A DNA stretch of 58,154 bases, taken from contig NZ_QGKS01000263.1 in the NCBI RefSeq assembly GCF_003172935.1, positions 1-58,154 on the forward strand. Direction: 5' to 3'. The notes beneath the pieces are model-generated. The model worked only from the letters and a program-made list of their open reading frames with translations. It was not told the DNA's origin and made no database searches. Shown piece after piece: positions 7,262-16,644 of the stretch. The stretch is from Micromonospora sicca. Its GTDB lineage: Bacteria > Actinomycetota > Actinomycetes > Mycobacteriales > Micromonosporaceae. A program made the position numbers and the translations under genes. Each line of letters begins with the position of its first letter. Position 1 is the first letter of the stretch.

Positions 7262-10200
7262 TTGACCGCACAGCCTGAGACCCTGTACGGGGCCGACGAC
7301 CTGACGCACCTGGAGGGCCTGGACGCCGTCCGCAAGCGCCCCGGCATGTACATCGGCTCCACCGACAGCCGTGGCGTGGGTCACCTCGTCAACGAGATCC
7401 TCGACAACTCCACCGACGAGGGTGTCGCGGGTCACGCCACCAAGGTCGAGGTGATCCTGCACGCCGACGGCTCGGTGCAGGTCGACGACGACGGCCGGGG
7501 CATCCCCACCGACGTGCACGCCAAGTCCGGCATCTCCGGCGTCGAGCTGGTGCTCACCCGACTGCACGCCGGCGGCAAGTTCGGCGGCTCGGGCTACAAG
7601 ACCTCCGGCGGCCTGCACGGCGTGGGCGCTTCCGCGGTCAACGCCCTCTCGCGGCGGTTCGACGTCACCGTCCGGCGCGACGGCAAGGTCCACGCGATGT
7701 CGTTCCGGCACGGCGTACCGGGGATCTTCGACGGGCCCGGTCCGGACGCGCCCTTCACCCCCGGTCCGGGCCTGCAGATCGTCGGCGCGATGAAGCGCGG
7801 ACAGCGCACCGGCACCTCGATCCGGTGGTGGCACGACACCCGCTACTTCGAGACGGGCGCCCGGCTGGACACCGAGGCGGTCCGGCTCAAGCTGCGCAAC
7901 ACCGCGTTCCTCGTCCCCGGCGTGGCCTACCTGCTGCGCGACGAGACGGGCGAGGAGCCCACCGAGGAGAGCTTCCACTTCCCCAACGGCCTGACCGACA
8001 TGGTGGAGTTCCTCGCCCCGGCCGGCGACCGGCCGGTCTCCGGCACGCTGCTGGTCACCGGCGAGGGGACGTACCGGGAGAACGCCGCCGACGCCAACGG
8101 CGTGATGCAGTCCAACGTGCAGCGCAGGGCCGAGATCGAGGTGGCGCTGCGCTGGGGCACCGGCTACGAGCGCACCGTCGAGTGCTTCACCAACACCATC
8201 CGCAACGCGCACGGCGGCACCCACCGCAAGGGCTTCGAGCGGGCCCTGGTGCGCACCCTGGCCGACGCCGCGCGCAACACCCGCGGCCTGCTCAAGCCGA
8301 AGGAGGACGCGCCCACCCTGGACGACGTCCTGGAGGGCATGACCGCGGTGGTGCACGTGCGGATCCCGGAGCCGCAGTTCACCTCGCAGACCAAGGACGA
8401 GCTCTCCACCGCCGGCATCACCAAGGTGATCCAGGGCCTGGTCGAGCAGCACCTCAAGGCCTGGCTGGAGGACCGGCGCACCAAGGCCGAGGCGCGGACG
8501 GTGCTCCAGAAGATCGTCGACGCGGCGCGGGTCCGGCTGACCCAGAAGCAGCAGAAGGACGCGGCCCGGCGCAAGACCGCCCTGGAGGGCGCGTCGATGC
8601 CGGCCAAGCTGGTCGACTGTCGGGCCACCGGGGTGGACCGCAGCGAGCTGTTCATCGTGGAGGGGGACAGCGCGCTCGGGTGCTTCACCGGCGACACGAT
8701 GGTCTCGTTGGCATCGGGTCAGAGCCGATCCTTCGCCGATTTGGCTGCGGACTGGCAGCACGGCATCAGCCACTTCGGCTACAGCACCAACAAGGCTGGC
8801 CGGGTGGTCATCGCTCCGCTTCTGGAGCCGCGGCTCACCAAGCGCGATGCCCCGTTGGTGCGTGTCACGCTCGACAACGGCGAGTCGGTGCGGTGCACCC
8901 CCGATCATCTGTTCCGGCTGCGCGACGGCTCCTACCGGCGGGCTGACGCACTTGTGCCCGGTGATTCCCTTATGCCCCTGTATCGCAGTCTGTCGAACAA
9001 GGCGGAGGGGCACAAACTGCAGGGGTATGAGCGGGTCTGGATGAACGACCGCGAGGAGTGGGTCTACACCCATTACCTGGCGGACGCGTGGAATCTGCGC
9101 CACGGCAGGGACAGCGTTACAAACGGCAACGTCCGTCATCACGTCGACATCAACAAGCGAAACAATGACCCGCGCAATCTGCGCCGGATGACCTGGGCCG
9201 ACCACTCCGCCCTGCACGCCGCGATGATGGGCGAACATGTCCACGCCGGTTGGCGGGAGTGGTTCGACAATGGGGGCCGAGAGTTCCGCTCGGCCATGCT
9301 GACAGCGCAGTGGCGGGATCCTGCCTTCCGTGAGGCCTGCCTCGCGCGGCTGTTCGCGCTCAATGAGTCGCCCGCGTTCCGCGCAAAGATCGAAAAGGGC
9401 TTCCAGGACTGGTACAACGCGCTAGGTGCCGACGAGCAGCGTGCCTATGCCGAGCGGATGCGTGAGCGGCAGGCGACATACTGGTCGCAGCCGGAGCATC
9501 GACAGGCAGCAGCCGAGCGGGTGCGGGAATACTTCACCGATCCCGCTCGTCGAGAGGAGTGGCGTGAGCGCTCTTTGAAGCAGTGGCGTGACGACGCATT
9601 ATGTGCTTGGCGGTCACGAAAGACCGTGGAACAGTTCGCGAACCCCGCCGAGCGGGAACGCCAGCGCGGCGCCGTACTGGCCTGGCACCGGGACAACCCC
9701 GAATTCGGTGAGCAGCACTCGTCCCGGATGAGGCGGCGGATGACTGACCCGAGCACGGGCCACCTCGCCAAGGCGCAGGCCGGCAGGGCTCGATACGTCG
9801 CAACGGTGCCGCGCCAGGAACGCGTTGGCCGGCAACTCGAAGGTCGGCGTCTGGCTGCGCTGCGTCGTCTCGCGCCGCTGCTGTCGCAAGCCGACGAGGA
9901 GTTGGCGACCGCCTACGAAGCCGAGCGGTTGCGGACCGCCCGCACCGGCCTCCGTTTCGATCGGCTCCTGAGCCTCTACGGGGGCGACTACGGGCGACTG
10001 CGAGAGGCGGCCTCCCTTGTCAACCACCGCGTGGTATCCGTAAAGGCTCTGGACGAGACGGCGGACGTCTACGACCTGACCGTCGATGGCTACCACAACT
10101 TCGCGCTCGAAGCGGGTGTGTTCGTCCACAACAGCGCCCGGGTGGCACGAACCGCTGAGTACCAGGCGCTGCTGCCGATCCGCGGCAAGATCCTCAACGT

Positions 10201-10771
10201 GCAGAAGGCGAACCTCCAGCAGGTGCTGGACAATGCCGAGTGCGCGGCGATCGTGCAGGTGCTCGGCGCCGGGTCGGGGCGGACTTTCGACCTCTCCGCG
10301 CTGCGGTACGGCCGGGTCCTGATCATGGCCGACGCGGACGTCGACGGCGCGCACATCCGGACCCTGCTGATCACGCTCTTCGCCCGCTACATGCGTCCGC
10401 TGATCGAGGCCGGCCGGCTCTTCGCCGCGATGCCGCCGCTACACAAGATCACTACCAAGGGACGCAACCCGCAGACCGTCTACACGTACACCCAGGCGGA
10501 GATGGAGGCGACGGTCCGCAAGCTGGAGAAGGCCGGCAAGCAGATCGTCACGCCGATTCCGCGCTTCAAGGGTCTCGGCGAGATGGATGCCGACGAGCTT
10601 TGGGAGACCACGATGAACCCGGCCACCCGGGCGGTCCGCCGGATCACCCTCGACGACGTCGAGGCGGCTGAGCGGATCCTGGAACTGCTGATGGGGGAGA
10701 AGGTCGAACCGCGCCGCAACTGGCTGATCGACTCGGCCGACCGGGTCGACCGCCAGGCGATCGACGCATGA
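7262..10771 (+). CDS. parE: Type IIA DNA topoisomerase subunit B (ParE/GyrB-like) with intein
   Basis: The precursor has 1169 residues; removing the intein leaves 685, normal for ParE/GyrB. The GHKL ATPase begins LEGLDAVRKRPGMYIGS, with ILDNSTDEG and DDDGRGIPTD, and GGLHGVGASAVNALS as the ATP lid. The TOPRIM domain starts at ELFIVEGDSALG, where the intein interrupts it, and resumes at SARVARTAEYQALLPIRGK, then MADADVDGAHI (metal-binding DxD) and IPRFKGLGEM. The TTG start at 7262 is chosen because GGGAG lies about 10 bases upstream and homology begins there; an ATG at 7154 would add 36 unlike residues. It precedes the A subunit by 32 bases. With a ParE-type pair, chromosome decatenation is the likely role; a second canonical gyrase should exist elsewhere. 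Confidence 0.93.
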   Translation: MTAQPETLYGADDLTHLEGLDAVRKRPGMYIGSTDSRGVGHLVNEILDNSTDEGVAGHATKVEVILHADGSVQVDDDGRGIPTDVHAKSGISGVELVLTRLHAGGKFGGSGYKTSGGLHGVGASAVNALSRRFDVTVRRDGKVHAMSFRHGVPGIFDGPGPDAPFTPGPGLQIVGAMKRGQRTGTSIRWWHDTRYFETGARLDTEAVRLKLRNTAFLVPGVAYLLRDETGEEPTEESFHFPNGLTDMVEFLAPAGDRPVSGTLLVTGEGTYRENAADANGVMQSNVQRRAEIEVALRWGTGYERTVECFTNTIRNAHGGTHRKGFERALVRTLADAARNTRGLLKPKEDAPTLDDVLEGMTAVVHVRIPEPQFTSQTKDELSTAGITKVIQGLVEQHLKAWLEDRRTKAEARTVLQKIVDAARVRLTQKQQKDAARRKTALEGASMPAKLVDCRATGVDRSELFIVEGDSALGCFTGDTMVSLASGQSRSFADLAADWQHGISHFGYSTNKAGRVVIAPLLEPRLTKRDAPLVRVTLDNGESVRCTPDHLFRLRDGSYRRADALVPGDSLMPLYRSLSNKAEGHKLQGYERVWMNDREEWVYTHYLADAWNLRHGRDSVTNGNVRHHVDINKRNNDPRNLRRMTWADHSALHAAMMGEHVHAGWREWFDNGGREFRSAMLTAQWRDPAFREACLARLFALNESPAFRAKIEKGFQDWYNALGADEQRAYAERMRERQATYWSQPEHRQAAAERVREYFTDPARREEWRERSLKQWRDDALCAWRSRKTVEQFANPAERERQRGAVLAWHRDNPEFGEQHSSRMRRRMTDPSTGHLAKAQAGRARYVATVPRQERVGRQLEGRRLAALRRLAPLLSQADEELATAYEAERLRTARTGLRFDRLLSLYGGDYGRLREAASLVNHRVVSVKALDETADVYDLTVDGYHNFALEAGVFVHNSARVARTAEYQALLPIRGKILNVQKANLQQVLDNAECAAIVQVLGAGSGRTFDLSALRYGRVLIMADADVDGAHIRTLLITLFARYMRPLIEAGRLFAAMPPLHKITTKGRNPQTVYTYTQAEMEATVRKLEKAGKQIVTPIPRFKGLGEMDADELWETTMNPATRAVRRITLDDVEAAERILELLMGEKVEPRRNWLIDSADRVDRQAIDA
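8681..10132 (+). other. GyrB-type intein with HNH homing endonuclease
   Basis: An in-frame insertion of 484 codons between VEGDSALG and SARVAR. It begins Cys1 (CFTGDTMVSLASG, block A), has block B NGESVRCTPDHLFRL with TxxH-type Thr73 and His76, and ends VYDLTVDGYHNFAL then GVFVHN, with Ser as the +1 residue. Terminal His-Asn and +1 Ser make splicing credible. The insertion site and terminal blocks match the Synechocystis GyrB intein. An HNH-like core, RHHVDINKRNNDPRNL (intein residues 152-167), replaces the expected LAGLIDADG motifs. A long charged helical stretch with roughly 20-residue repeats (YWSQPEHR, YFTDPARR, EFGEQHSS) follows at residues 195-345. Base composition is visibly less GC-rich than the exteins, which suggests later arrival. 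Confidence 0.93.
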
Positions 10772-10803
10772 CGACCGGGTTCGTTCGGAAGGAAAGCTGA
10801 GTC

Positions 10804-13293
10804 ATGGCACGCCGCAAGGAAGACCGCACCAAGGCGGACCTGTCCGCCTTCGACCAGGCCGGCGCGCGGGTCTTCGACAACCCGCTGGTCACCGAGGTCT
10901 CCGACTCCTACCTGGAGTACGCCTTCTCGGTCATCCACTCCCGCGCCCTGCCCGACGCCCGCGACGGTCTCAAGCCGGTGCACCGGCGCATCCTTTACGC
11001 GATGAATGAGGCGGGGTTCCGCCCCGATCGGGCGCATGTAAAGTCCGCCCGCGTGGTCGGCGACGTGATGGGCCGCTACCACCCGCATGGTGACTCCGCG
11101 ATCTACGACGCGATGGTCCGCATGGCCCAGGACTTCTCGCTCAACGTGCCACTCATCGATGGGCATGGAAATTTTGGAAGCCAGGACGATGGACCGGCCG
11201 CCGCGCGCTACACCGAGGCGCGGATGTCCCGGGAGGCGATGCTGCTCGTCGGCGAGCTGGGCGAGGACACCGTTGACGTCGAGCCGAACTACGACGGCTC
11301 GCTGACCCAGCCGACCGTGCTGCCGGCCGCCTTCCCCAACCTGCTGGTCAACGGCGCGTCCGGGATCGCGGTCGGGATGGCGACCAACATGATCCCGCAC
11401 AACCTCGGCGAGGTCGTCTCCGCCGCCCGCTGGCTGATCAACCACCCGGACGCCGACCTGGACAAGCTCATGGAGTTCGTCCCCGGCCCCGACCTGCCCA
11501 CCGGCGGGCTGCTGCTCGGCCTCGACGAGGTGCGCCGGGCGTACGAGACCGGGCGCGGCGTGGTCCGGATGCGCGGGCGGGTGGAGATCGGTCCGCTCGA
11601 GGGCAGCCGCGGCCGGCAGGCCATCACGGTGACCGAGCTGCCGTACGGAGTCGGCGCGGAGAAGGTCATCGCCGCGATCACCAACGAGGTCAACAAGACC
11701 AAGCGGCTCACCGGCATCGCCGACGTCAAGGACCTGACCGACCGGGAGAACGGCACCCGGCTGGTCATCGAGTGCAAGGTGGGCGTCAACCCGCAGGCGC
11801 TGCTGGCCGACCTGTACCGGCTCACCCCGCTGGAGCAGTCCTTCGGCGTCAACAACCTGGTCCTGGTCGACGGCCAGCCGCAGACCCTGGGGCTCAAGGC
11901 GCTGCTGGAGGTCTTCCTCGCCCACCGGTACGACGTGGTGACCCGGCGCAGCTCCTACCGCCGCCGGAAGCGCGAGGAGCGGCTGCACCTGGTCGACGGC
12001 CTGCTGATCGCCCTGCTCGACATCGACAAGGTGGTCAAGCTGATCCGGGGCAGCGACGACGCCCAGGCCGCCAAGGACGGCCTGATGCGTCAGTTCAAGC
12101 TCTCCGACATCCAGGCCACCTACATCCTGGACACTCCGCTGCGCCGGCTGACGAAGTTCGACCGGATCGAGCTGGAGGCCGAGCAGGAGAAGCTCCGCAA
12201 GGAGATCGCCGAGCTGTCGACCATCCTCGACGACCCCAAGGTGCTCCGGAAGCTGGTCTCCGACGAGTTGGCCGCCGTGGTCAAGCAGTTCGGCGCCCCG
12301 CGCCGGACCACGCTGGTCGACGGCGACCTCAAGGAGGTCCTGGCCGCCTCCGCGCCGGCCGGGCCGCTGGAGGTCGCCGACGACCCGTGCCAGGTGATCC
12401 TCTCCGCGACCGGGCTGGTCGCCCGGACCGCGGCCGAGTCGGAGGAGGCCGCCGAGGGGCGGCGGCGCAGCGGCCGGGTCAAGCACGACGCCGTACGCGC
12501 GGTGGTCCACTCCACGGCGCGGGGCCGGGTGCTCCTGGTGACCAGCGCCGGCCGGGCGTTCAAGATCGATGTGCTGCCGCTGCCGGTGCTGCCCGAGCAG
12601 TCCGGCACGGTGTCGCTGCGCGGCGGGATGTCGGCGGCCGAGCTGGTGCCGCTGGAGCCGGGCGAGAGGGTCGTCGGCCTGGCGCCGCTCGGGCCGTCCG
12701 CCGAGGGCTCGCCGGGCCTGGCCCTGGGCACCCGACACGGCGTGGTCAAGGTCTGCGCGCCGGAGTGGCCGGTCCGCTCCGACGAGTTCGAGGTGATCTC
12801 CCTGCGCGAGGGGGACGAGGTGGTAGGGGCGACCTGGCTCATCGACGGGGCGGAAACCCTCGCCTTCATCTCGTCCGAGGCGTCCCTGTTGCGCTTCGCC
12901 GCCTCCGTGGTCCGGCCGCAGGGCGTCAAGGGCGGCGGCATGGCCGGCATCAACTTGCCGGCCGGGGCTCGGGTGGTCTTCTTCGGCGCGGTCCGCATCG
13001 ACGACCCGGGGCACGGTGAGCCGATGGTGGTCACCTCGACCGGGGCCACGGTGAAGGTGACGCCGTTCCGGGCGTACCCGGCGAAGGGGCGGGCGACCGG
13101 TGGGGTCCGCGCGCAGCGGTTCCTCAAGGGCGAGCCGGACCTGGCCGTGGCCTGGATCGGCCCGCGCCCGGTCGGCGCGACGGCCAGCGGCGACGCGGTC
13201 GAGCTGCCCCCGGCGGACCCGCGCCGCGACGGCTCCGGCTTCGCCGTCATGCTCGGCCCGGCGGTCGTCGGCCACCTCGTCGAACGCGACTGA
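10804..13293 (+). CDS. parC: Type IIA DNA topoisomerase subunit A (ParC/GyrA-like)
   Basis: An 829-residue breakage-reunion subunit. The winged-helix domain has [19 protein letters not shown], the quinolone-region [12 protein letters not shown] (Ser98 and Asp102, the sensitive-type residues) and the catalytic Tyr136 in [11 protein letters not shown]. The tower and coiled-coil regions follow, with a degenerate six-bladed C-terminal propeller from about residue 500. No clear GyrA box (QxRGGxG) is visible; the nearest relatives are [10 protein letters not shown] and [10 protein letters not shown]. That favours a ParC-type decatenase over a supercoiling gyrase. It lies 32 bases after the B subunit with GGAAGG ahead of the ATG, so the two form an operon. 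Confidence 0.94.
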   Translation: MARRKEDRTKADLSAFDQAGARVFDNPLVTEVSDSYLEYAFSVIHSRALPDARDGLKPVHRRILYAMNEAGFRPDRAHVKSARVVGDVMGRYHPHGDSAIYDAMVRMAQDFSLNVPLIDGHGNFGSQDDGPAAARYTEARMSREAMLLVGELGEDTVDVEPNYDGSLTQPTVLPAAFPNLLVNGASGIAVGMATNMIPHNLGEVVSAARWLINHPDADLDKLMEFVPGPDLPTGGLLLGLDEVRRAYETGRGVVRMRGRVEIGPLEGSRGRQAITVTELPYGVGAEKVIAAITNEVNKTKRLTGIADVKDLTDRENGTRLVIECKVGVNPQALLADLYRLTPLEQSFGVNNLVLVDGQPQTLGLKALLEVFLAHRYDVVTRRSSYRRRKREERLHLVDGLLIALLDIDKVVKLIRGSDDAQAAKDGLMRQFKLSDIQATYILDTPLRRLTKFDRIELEAEQEKLRKEIAELSTILDDPKVLRKLVSDELAAVVKQFGAPRRTTLVDGDLKEVLAASAPAGPLEVADDPCQVILSATGLVARTAAESEEAAEGRRRSGRVKHDAVRAVVHSTARGRVLLVTSAGRAFKIDVLPLPVLPEQSGTVSLRGGMSAAELVPLEPGERVVGLAPLGPSAEGSPGLALGTRHGVVKVCAPEWPVRSDEFEVISLREGDEVVGATWLIDGAETLAFISSEASLLRFAASVVRPQGVKGGGMAGINLPAGARVVFFGAVRIDDPGHGEPMVVTSTGATVKVTPFRAYPAKGRATGGVRAQRFLKGEPDLAVAWIGPRPVGATASGDAVELPPADPRRDGSGFAVMLGPAVVGHLVERD

Positions 13294-13302
13294 CCCACCC
13301 GG

Positions 13303-13342
13303 CGCCAAGGGGTCGGCGGCCACGGCCGCCGACCCCTTGGCG
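13303..13342 (+). terminator. Hairpin terminator after parC
   Basis: A perfect 19-bp inverted repeat (CGCCAAGGGGTCGGCGGCC and its complement) with a two-base centre, 9 bases after the parC stop. There is no U tract, as is common in high-GC actinomycetes. Confidence 0.8.
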
Positions 13343-13364
13343 GCTACTCCCGATGCGCCGTGTT

Positions 13365-13419
13365 GATCATGGAATTGTTGCCCTGCCGCCCGGCGTGTCG
13401 TGGCAACAACTTCATGATC
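13365..13419. repeat. Intergenic palindromic element, GATCATG...CATGATC type
   Basis: Arms GATCATGGAATTGTTGCC and GGCAACAACTTCATGATC (16 of 18 pairs) enclose 19 bases. It lies between two converging genes just after the parC terminator, and its AT-rich arms stand out from the flanks. Similar palindromes occur many times in Micromonospora-type genomes (from memory, unchecked). It may act as a terminator or a REP-like element. Confidence 0.6.
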
Positions 13420-13439
13420 GTCGCTCGGTGAGGAGGCGG

Positions 13440-14783
13440 TCAGAGCTCGGGTTCGGGGCCGCGGCGGGAGTCGGGGGTGGTGCCGCGGAGGTGGGCGATC
13501 AGGCGCATGCCGTGATAGATCACCAGGGCGACGGCGGTGCCCAGGGCGATGCCGTTGAAGGAGAGGTCGCCGGCCGTCAGGGTGTAGTTGGCGGCGCCGA
13601 TGATCAGCGCGACGGCGGCGGTCATCAGGTTGACCGGGTCGTGGAAGTCGACCCGGTTCTCGATCCAGATCCGGGCGCCGAGGATGGCGATCAGGCCGTA
13701 CAGCGCCGTGGTGGCGCCGCCCAGCACGCCGGCCGGCACGGTGAGGATCAGCGCGCCGAACTTCGGGCTGAGCCCGAGCAGCACCGCCGCCACCCCGGCC
13801 ACCCAGTACGCCGCCGTCGAGTAGACCCTGGTCGCCGCCATCACGCCGATGTTCTCCGCGTACGTGGTGGTGCCGGAGCCGCCGCCGGAGCCGGCCAGCA
13901 CGGTGGCGATGCCGTCGCCGAGGAACGCCCGGCCCATGTCCCGGTCCAGGTTGCGGCCGGTCATCGTGGCCACCGCCTTGACGTGCCCGGCGTTCTCCGC
14001 GATCAGCACCAGGATCACCGGGATCACCAGCACCACCGCCCGCAGGCTGAAGCTCGGCGCGTGGAACTGGGGCAGCCCCACCCAGGCGGCCTCCTTCAGC
14101 GCGGTCACCGCCTTCGGGTCCAACTGGCCGAGGACGGCGGCGAGCGCCCAGCCCACCACCACGCCGAGCAGGATGGACAGCCGGGCCAGGAAGCCCCGGA
14201 AGACCACCGTGGCGAGCAGGATCGCCACCAGGGTGGCCACCGCGATCAGCGGCTGGGCCTTCACCCCGCCGTTGCCGCCGCCGTCCCAGGCGACCGGCGC
14301 GAGGTTGAGCCCGATCAGCGCCACGATCGCGCCGGTGACCACCGGCGGCATCAGCGCGTCGATCCACCGGGCCCCGGCCAGCTGCACCACGACGCCGACC
14401 AGCGCGAGCGCCGCGCCGGCCACCACGATGCCGCCGAGCGCCGGGCCGATGTCGCCACCGGCCTCGGCGGCCAGCACCGGCGCGATGAACGCGAACGACG
14501 AGCCCAGGTACGACGGCAGCCGGTTGCCGGTGATCAGCAGGAAGAGCAGCGTGCCGATCCCGGAGAAGAAGAGCGTGGTGGCCGGCGGGAAGCCGGTGAT
14601 CAGCGGCACCGTGAAGGTGGCGCCGAACATCGCGACCACGTGCTGCACGCCGACCCCGACGGTGCGCGGCCAGGAGAGCCGTTCACCGGGGTGGACCACG
14701 TCGCCCGGTCGGATGGCGCGGCCGTCGCCGTGCACGCTCCACGGGGACCAGCGGGAACGTGGTGCGGTGGGGGACTGGGTCAT
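13440..14783 (-). CDS. NCS2 family nucleobase (uracil/xanthine) permease
   Basis: A 447-residue membrane protein with about 12-14 hydrophobic segments. It carries the family features: HVVAMFGATFTVPLITG at the first membrane segment, SYLGSSFAFIAPV, and the substrate-site motif TTYAENIGVMAATRVYS. It also has GGATTALYGLIAILGARI near the end. NCS2 proteins carry uracil, xanthine or other purines into the cell with protons. UraA-type uracil transport is the closest guess, but the specificity is not certain. No nucleobase metabolism genes adjoin it. It ends convergently with parC. Confidence 0.9.
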   Translation of the reverse strand: MTQSPTAPRSRWSPWSVHGDGRAIRPGDVVHPGERLSWPRTVGVGVQHVVAMFGATFTVPLITGFPPATTLFFSGIGTLLFLLITGNRLPSYLGSSFAFIAPVLAAEAGGDIGPALGGIVVAGAALALVGVVVQLAGARWIDALMPPVVTGAIVALIGLNLAPVAWDGGGNGGVKAQPLIAVATLVAILLATVVFRGFLARLSILLGVVVGWALAAVLGQLDPKAVTALKEAAWVGLPQFHAPSFSLRAVVLVIPVILVLIAENAGHVKAVATMTGRNLDRDMGRAFLGDGIATVLAGSGGGSGTTTYAENIGVMAATRVYSTAAYWVAGVAAVLLGLSPKFGALILTVPAGVLGGATTALYGLIAILGARIWIENRVDFHDPVNLMTAAVALIIGAANYTLTAGDLSFNGIALGTAVALVIYHGMRLIAHLRGTTPDSRRGPEPEL

Positions 14784-14854
14784 GGGGGCCCTTCGCGTCA
14801 GGTGACGGGGGCGTGATCGACCCTGAGAGTTGTTTCTAGCACGACCTCGGCCGG

Positions 14855-14883
14855 GGACGAGGACCGCCTGGCAGGTCTACAAT
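14855..14883 (+). promoter_or_regulatory. Possible promoter of the SpoU methylase gene
   Basis: GGACGA and TACAAT are separated by 17 bases, about 90 bases before the GTG start. The fit to an actinobacterial sigma-70 promoter is fair. The rest of 14784-14974 holds no gene. Confidence 0.3.
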
Positions 14884-14974
14884 CGGGCCGTCTGTCACCG
14901 TCGATGGCCCGGGTGCGCCGCGAAGCACTCCCCTCCATGACCCACCTCTCCTCCGGCGGAGTCGCCGGACCGGC

Positions 14975-15493
14975 GTGAGCCCCGCCATCCGGGTGCGCCC
15001 GCGCCGCGAGTTGCGCGCCGCCCGTCGTACCCGCCAGCACGGCTGTTGGGGTCATCTGATCGCCGCGCCGCTCTGGCCGCTGCACGGAGCCAACCTGGGC
15101 ACCCTGCTGCGCACCTGTGACGCCGTCGGCGCCTGTCTTGCGGTGCCGCCGTTCCGCTGGGTCGACGAGGCCCTCGCCCGGGGCAACACGCTGCGGAGGC
15201 CCAGCTGCGTGCACCGGGTCGGCAGCCCGTCCCGCTGGCTCGCCGCCGAGCGGGCCGCCGGGGCCCGGATCGTCGGGGTGGAGCTGGCCGACGAGGCGAT
15301 TCGCCTCGGTGACCTGCCGGCCGCGCGGGGCCGCACCGTTGTGCTGCTCGGCCACGAGGCGAACGGCCTTCCGCCGGAGGCCCTCGACGCCCTGGACGTG
15401 GCGGTGGAGATCCCGATGGTCGGCCACGGCCACAGCCTCAACGTCGCGGTAGCCGGCTCCCTCGTCCTCTACAAACTCGCCGGCCTCCTCTGA
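14975..15493 (+). CDS. SpoU/TrmH-family RNA 2'-O-methyltransferase
   Basis: A short SPOUT enzyme of 172 residues. The three family motifs are clear: motif 1 GANLGTLLRTCDAVGA, motif 2 VVLLGHEANGLPPE and motif 3 EIPMVGHGHSLNVAVAGS, which together form the knotted SAM site. It lacks the extra N-terminal RNA-binding domain of rRNA methylases such as TsnR. The size fits TrmL or TrmH-like tRNA methylases that modify position 34 or 18; the target cannot be assigned. GTG start. It converges on alkB across a palindromic element. Confidence 0.9.
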   Translation: MSPAIRVRPRRELRAARRTRQHGCWGHLIAAPLWPLHGANLGTLLRTCDAVGACLAVPPFRWVDEALARGNTLRRPSCVHRVGSPSRWLAAERAAGARIVGVELADEAIRLGDLPAARGRTVVLLGHEANGLPPEALDALDVAVEIPMVGHGHSLNVAVAGSLVLYKLAGLL

Positions 15494-15507
15494 CCAGCCC
15501 TCATCCT

Positions 15508-15582
15508 CCGCGATCTTGCACTTGCTGCCCCGGCATTCCGGACGTATCACGCGAAGCGCGGGCGCAAAGTGCAAGATCGCGG
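15508..15582. repeat. Intergenic palindromic element, CGATCTTGCACTT type
   Basis: Perfect 16-bp arms CCGCGATCTTGCACTT (15508-15523) and AAGTGCAAGATCGCGG (15567-15582) enclose 43 bases, extending further with one mismatch. It lies between the converging SpoU and alkB genes, 15 and 23 bases from the two stops, and could terminate both. It is a different family from the palindrome at 13365. Confidence 0.65.
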
Positions 15583-15604
15583 GAGGCGGGGAGGTCTCGG
15601 TGGG

Positions 15605-16237
15605 TCAGGAGACGCCGGTGGGGCGGAACTGGACGCTGACCCGGGGGCCGACCGGGCGGGTGGTCTTGGGGATGGCGTGTTCCCAGGTGCGCTGGCAGGA
15701 GCCGCCCATCACGACCAGGTCGCCGTGGCCGAGCGGGAAGCGGAGGCTGGCCCCGCCGCCGCGGGGGCGCAGCAGCAGCGGGCGCGGCGAGCCGAACGAG
15801 ACGATGGCGACCATGGTGTCGGTGTGCGCGGAGCGGCCCGTCGTGTCGCCGTGCCAGGCGACGCTGTCCCGTCCGCTGCGGTAGAGGCACATCCCGGCGG
15901 TGACGAAGGGCTCGCCCAGCTCGGGTGCGTAGTGCCGGGTCAGCGCCTCCCGGGCCTCGGTCAGCACGGCGTGCGGCAGCGGCCGGCCGGCCGCGTACCA
16001 GCAGAGCAGGCGGGGGACGTCGACCTCGGCGTCGTACATGGTGCGGCGCTCCGCGCGCCACGGCACCTCGTGCAGCAGGGTGTCGAGCACCACGTCGGAG
16101 CCGCGCACCCAGCCGGGCAGGTGGTCGACCCAGGCGCCCCGGCTCAGTTGGTGCCGGCGCAGGGCGGCGAGCGGGCCCAGGCTGGGGCCCTGCTCGGTGA
16201 AGTCCAGCATCGAGGGCTGGTACGCGACGTCGGACAC
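15605..16237 (-). CDS. alkB: AlkB-type 2-oxoglutarate/Fe(II) dioxygenase
   Basis: A 210-residue AlkB-like dioxygenase. The iron ligands are His and Asp of VAWHGDTTG and the distal His in TWEHAIPKT. The 2-oxoglutarate arginines are in the final PVGPRVSVQFRPTG, and the nucleotide-lid region includes MYDAEVDVPRLLCWY. AlkB proteins repair 1-methyladenine and 3-methylcytosine by oxidative demethylation. The GTG start at 16237 (SDVAYQPSML) is preferred; a longer open frame upstream crosses into the acyltransferase gene and has no homology-like content. It stands alone, without ada or alkA. Confidence 0.9.
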   Translation of the reverse strand: MSDVAYQPSMLDFTEQGPSLGPLAALRRHQLSRGAWVDHLPGWVRGSDVVLDTLLHEVPWRAERRTMYDAEVDVPRLLCWYAAGRPLPHAVLTEAREALTRHYAPELGEPFVTAGMCLYRSGRDSVAWHGDTTGRSAHTDTMVAIVSFGSPRPLLLRPRGGGASLRFPLGHGDLVVMGGSCQRTWEHAIPKTTRPVGPRVSVQFRPTGVS

Positions 16238-16244
16238 GCCGCCG

Positions 16245-16452
16245 ATCCTACCAACCGATCGAACAGGCGTACGAGGATCAGCGGGGCAGCATCCCGGCGG
16301 ACGTGCCCGCCGACCGCCTTGCGCAACCGCTCGCGCAGCTGCTGGGCGCGGTGGGTCTCGATGGTGTCCCGCAGCGCCCGGTTCTGGTCCCGCAGCCACC
16401 GGATCCGGGCCAGCAGGTCCTCCGGCGTACGGCGCCGATCCAGCTCCGCTCG
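16245..16452 (-). pseudogene. Unassigned coding-like fragment upstream of alkB
   Basis: On the minus strand, in a different frame from alkB, codons with strong GC third positions read RTPEDLLARIRWLRDQNRAL, then a Gln/Arg-rich helix, then APLILVRLFDRLVG. This protein-like composition fades where alkB begins, and the frame runs on to a stop at 16144 inside alkB. No ATG or GTG with a ribosome site opens the frame; only CTG or TTG codons are available. It may be the surviving end of a lost gene or a short gene with an unusual start. The product is not recognised. Confidence 0.35.
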
Positions 16453-16644
16453 AAGTGCAGGAGCAGAAATCCCATGCCATCGCCACGCCGGTCCGGATCC
16501 CGCGTGCCGACCGCCACGTCGGCCCGGAGGCGGGTGGGGGTACCAACCGGTAGGGTGCCCGGCGGCGGCGTTGACCCTGGGGCGCCGTCCTGGGCGGTCC
16601 CGATGCTCCGCCCGCCGACGACCCCGCCCGAGGAGGAGACGCGC

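Noticed and set aside
8681..10132. Separate HNH endonuclease gene inserted in parE
   Set aside because: The frame is continuous with both exteins, and splicing blocks A, B, F and G are complete, so it is an intein.
7262..13293. Canonical gyrB-gyrA pair near the replication origin
   Set aside because: No dnaA, dnaN or recF nearby, no clear GyrA box, and closer resemblance to actinobacterial ParE/ParC; still not fully excluded.
10480..14367. Very long open frame on the minus strand opposite parE and parC
   Set aside because: It mirrors the high third-position GC of the real genes; its translation is Arg, Gly and Asp-rich, has no motifs, and both topoisomerase genes are certain on the other strand.
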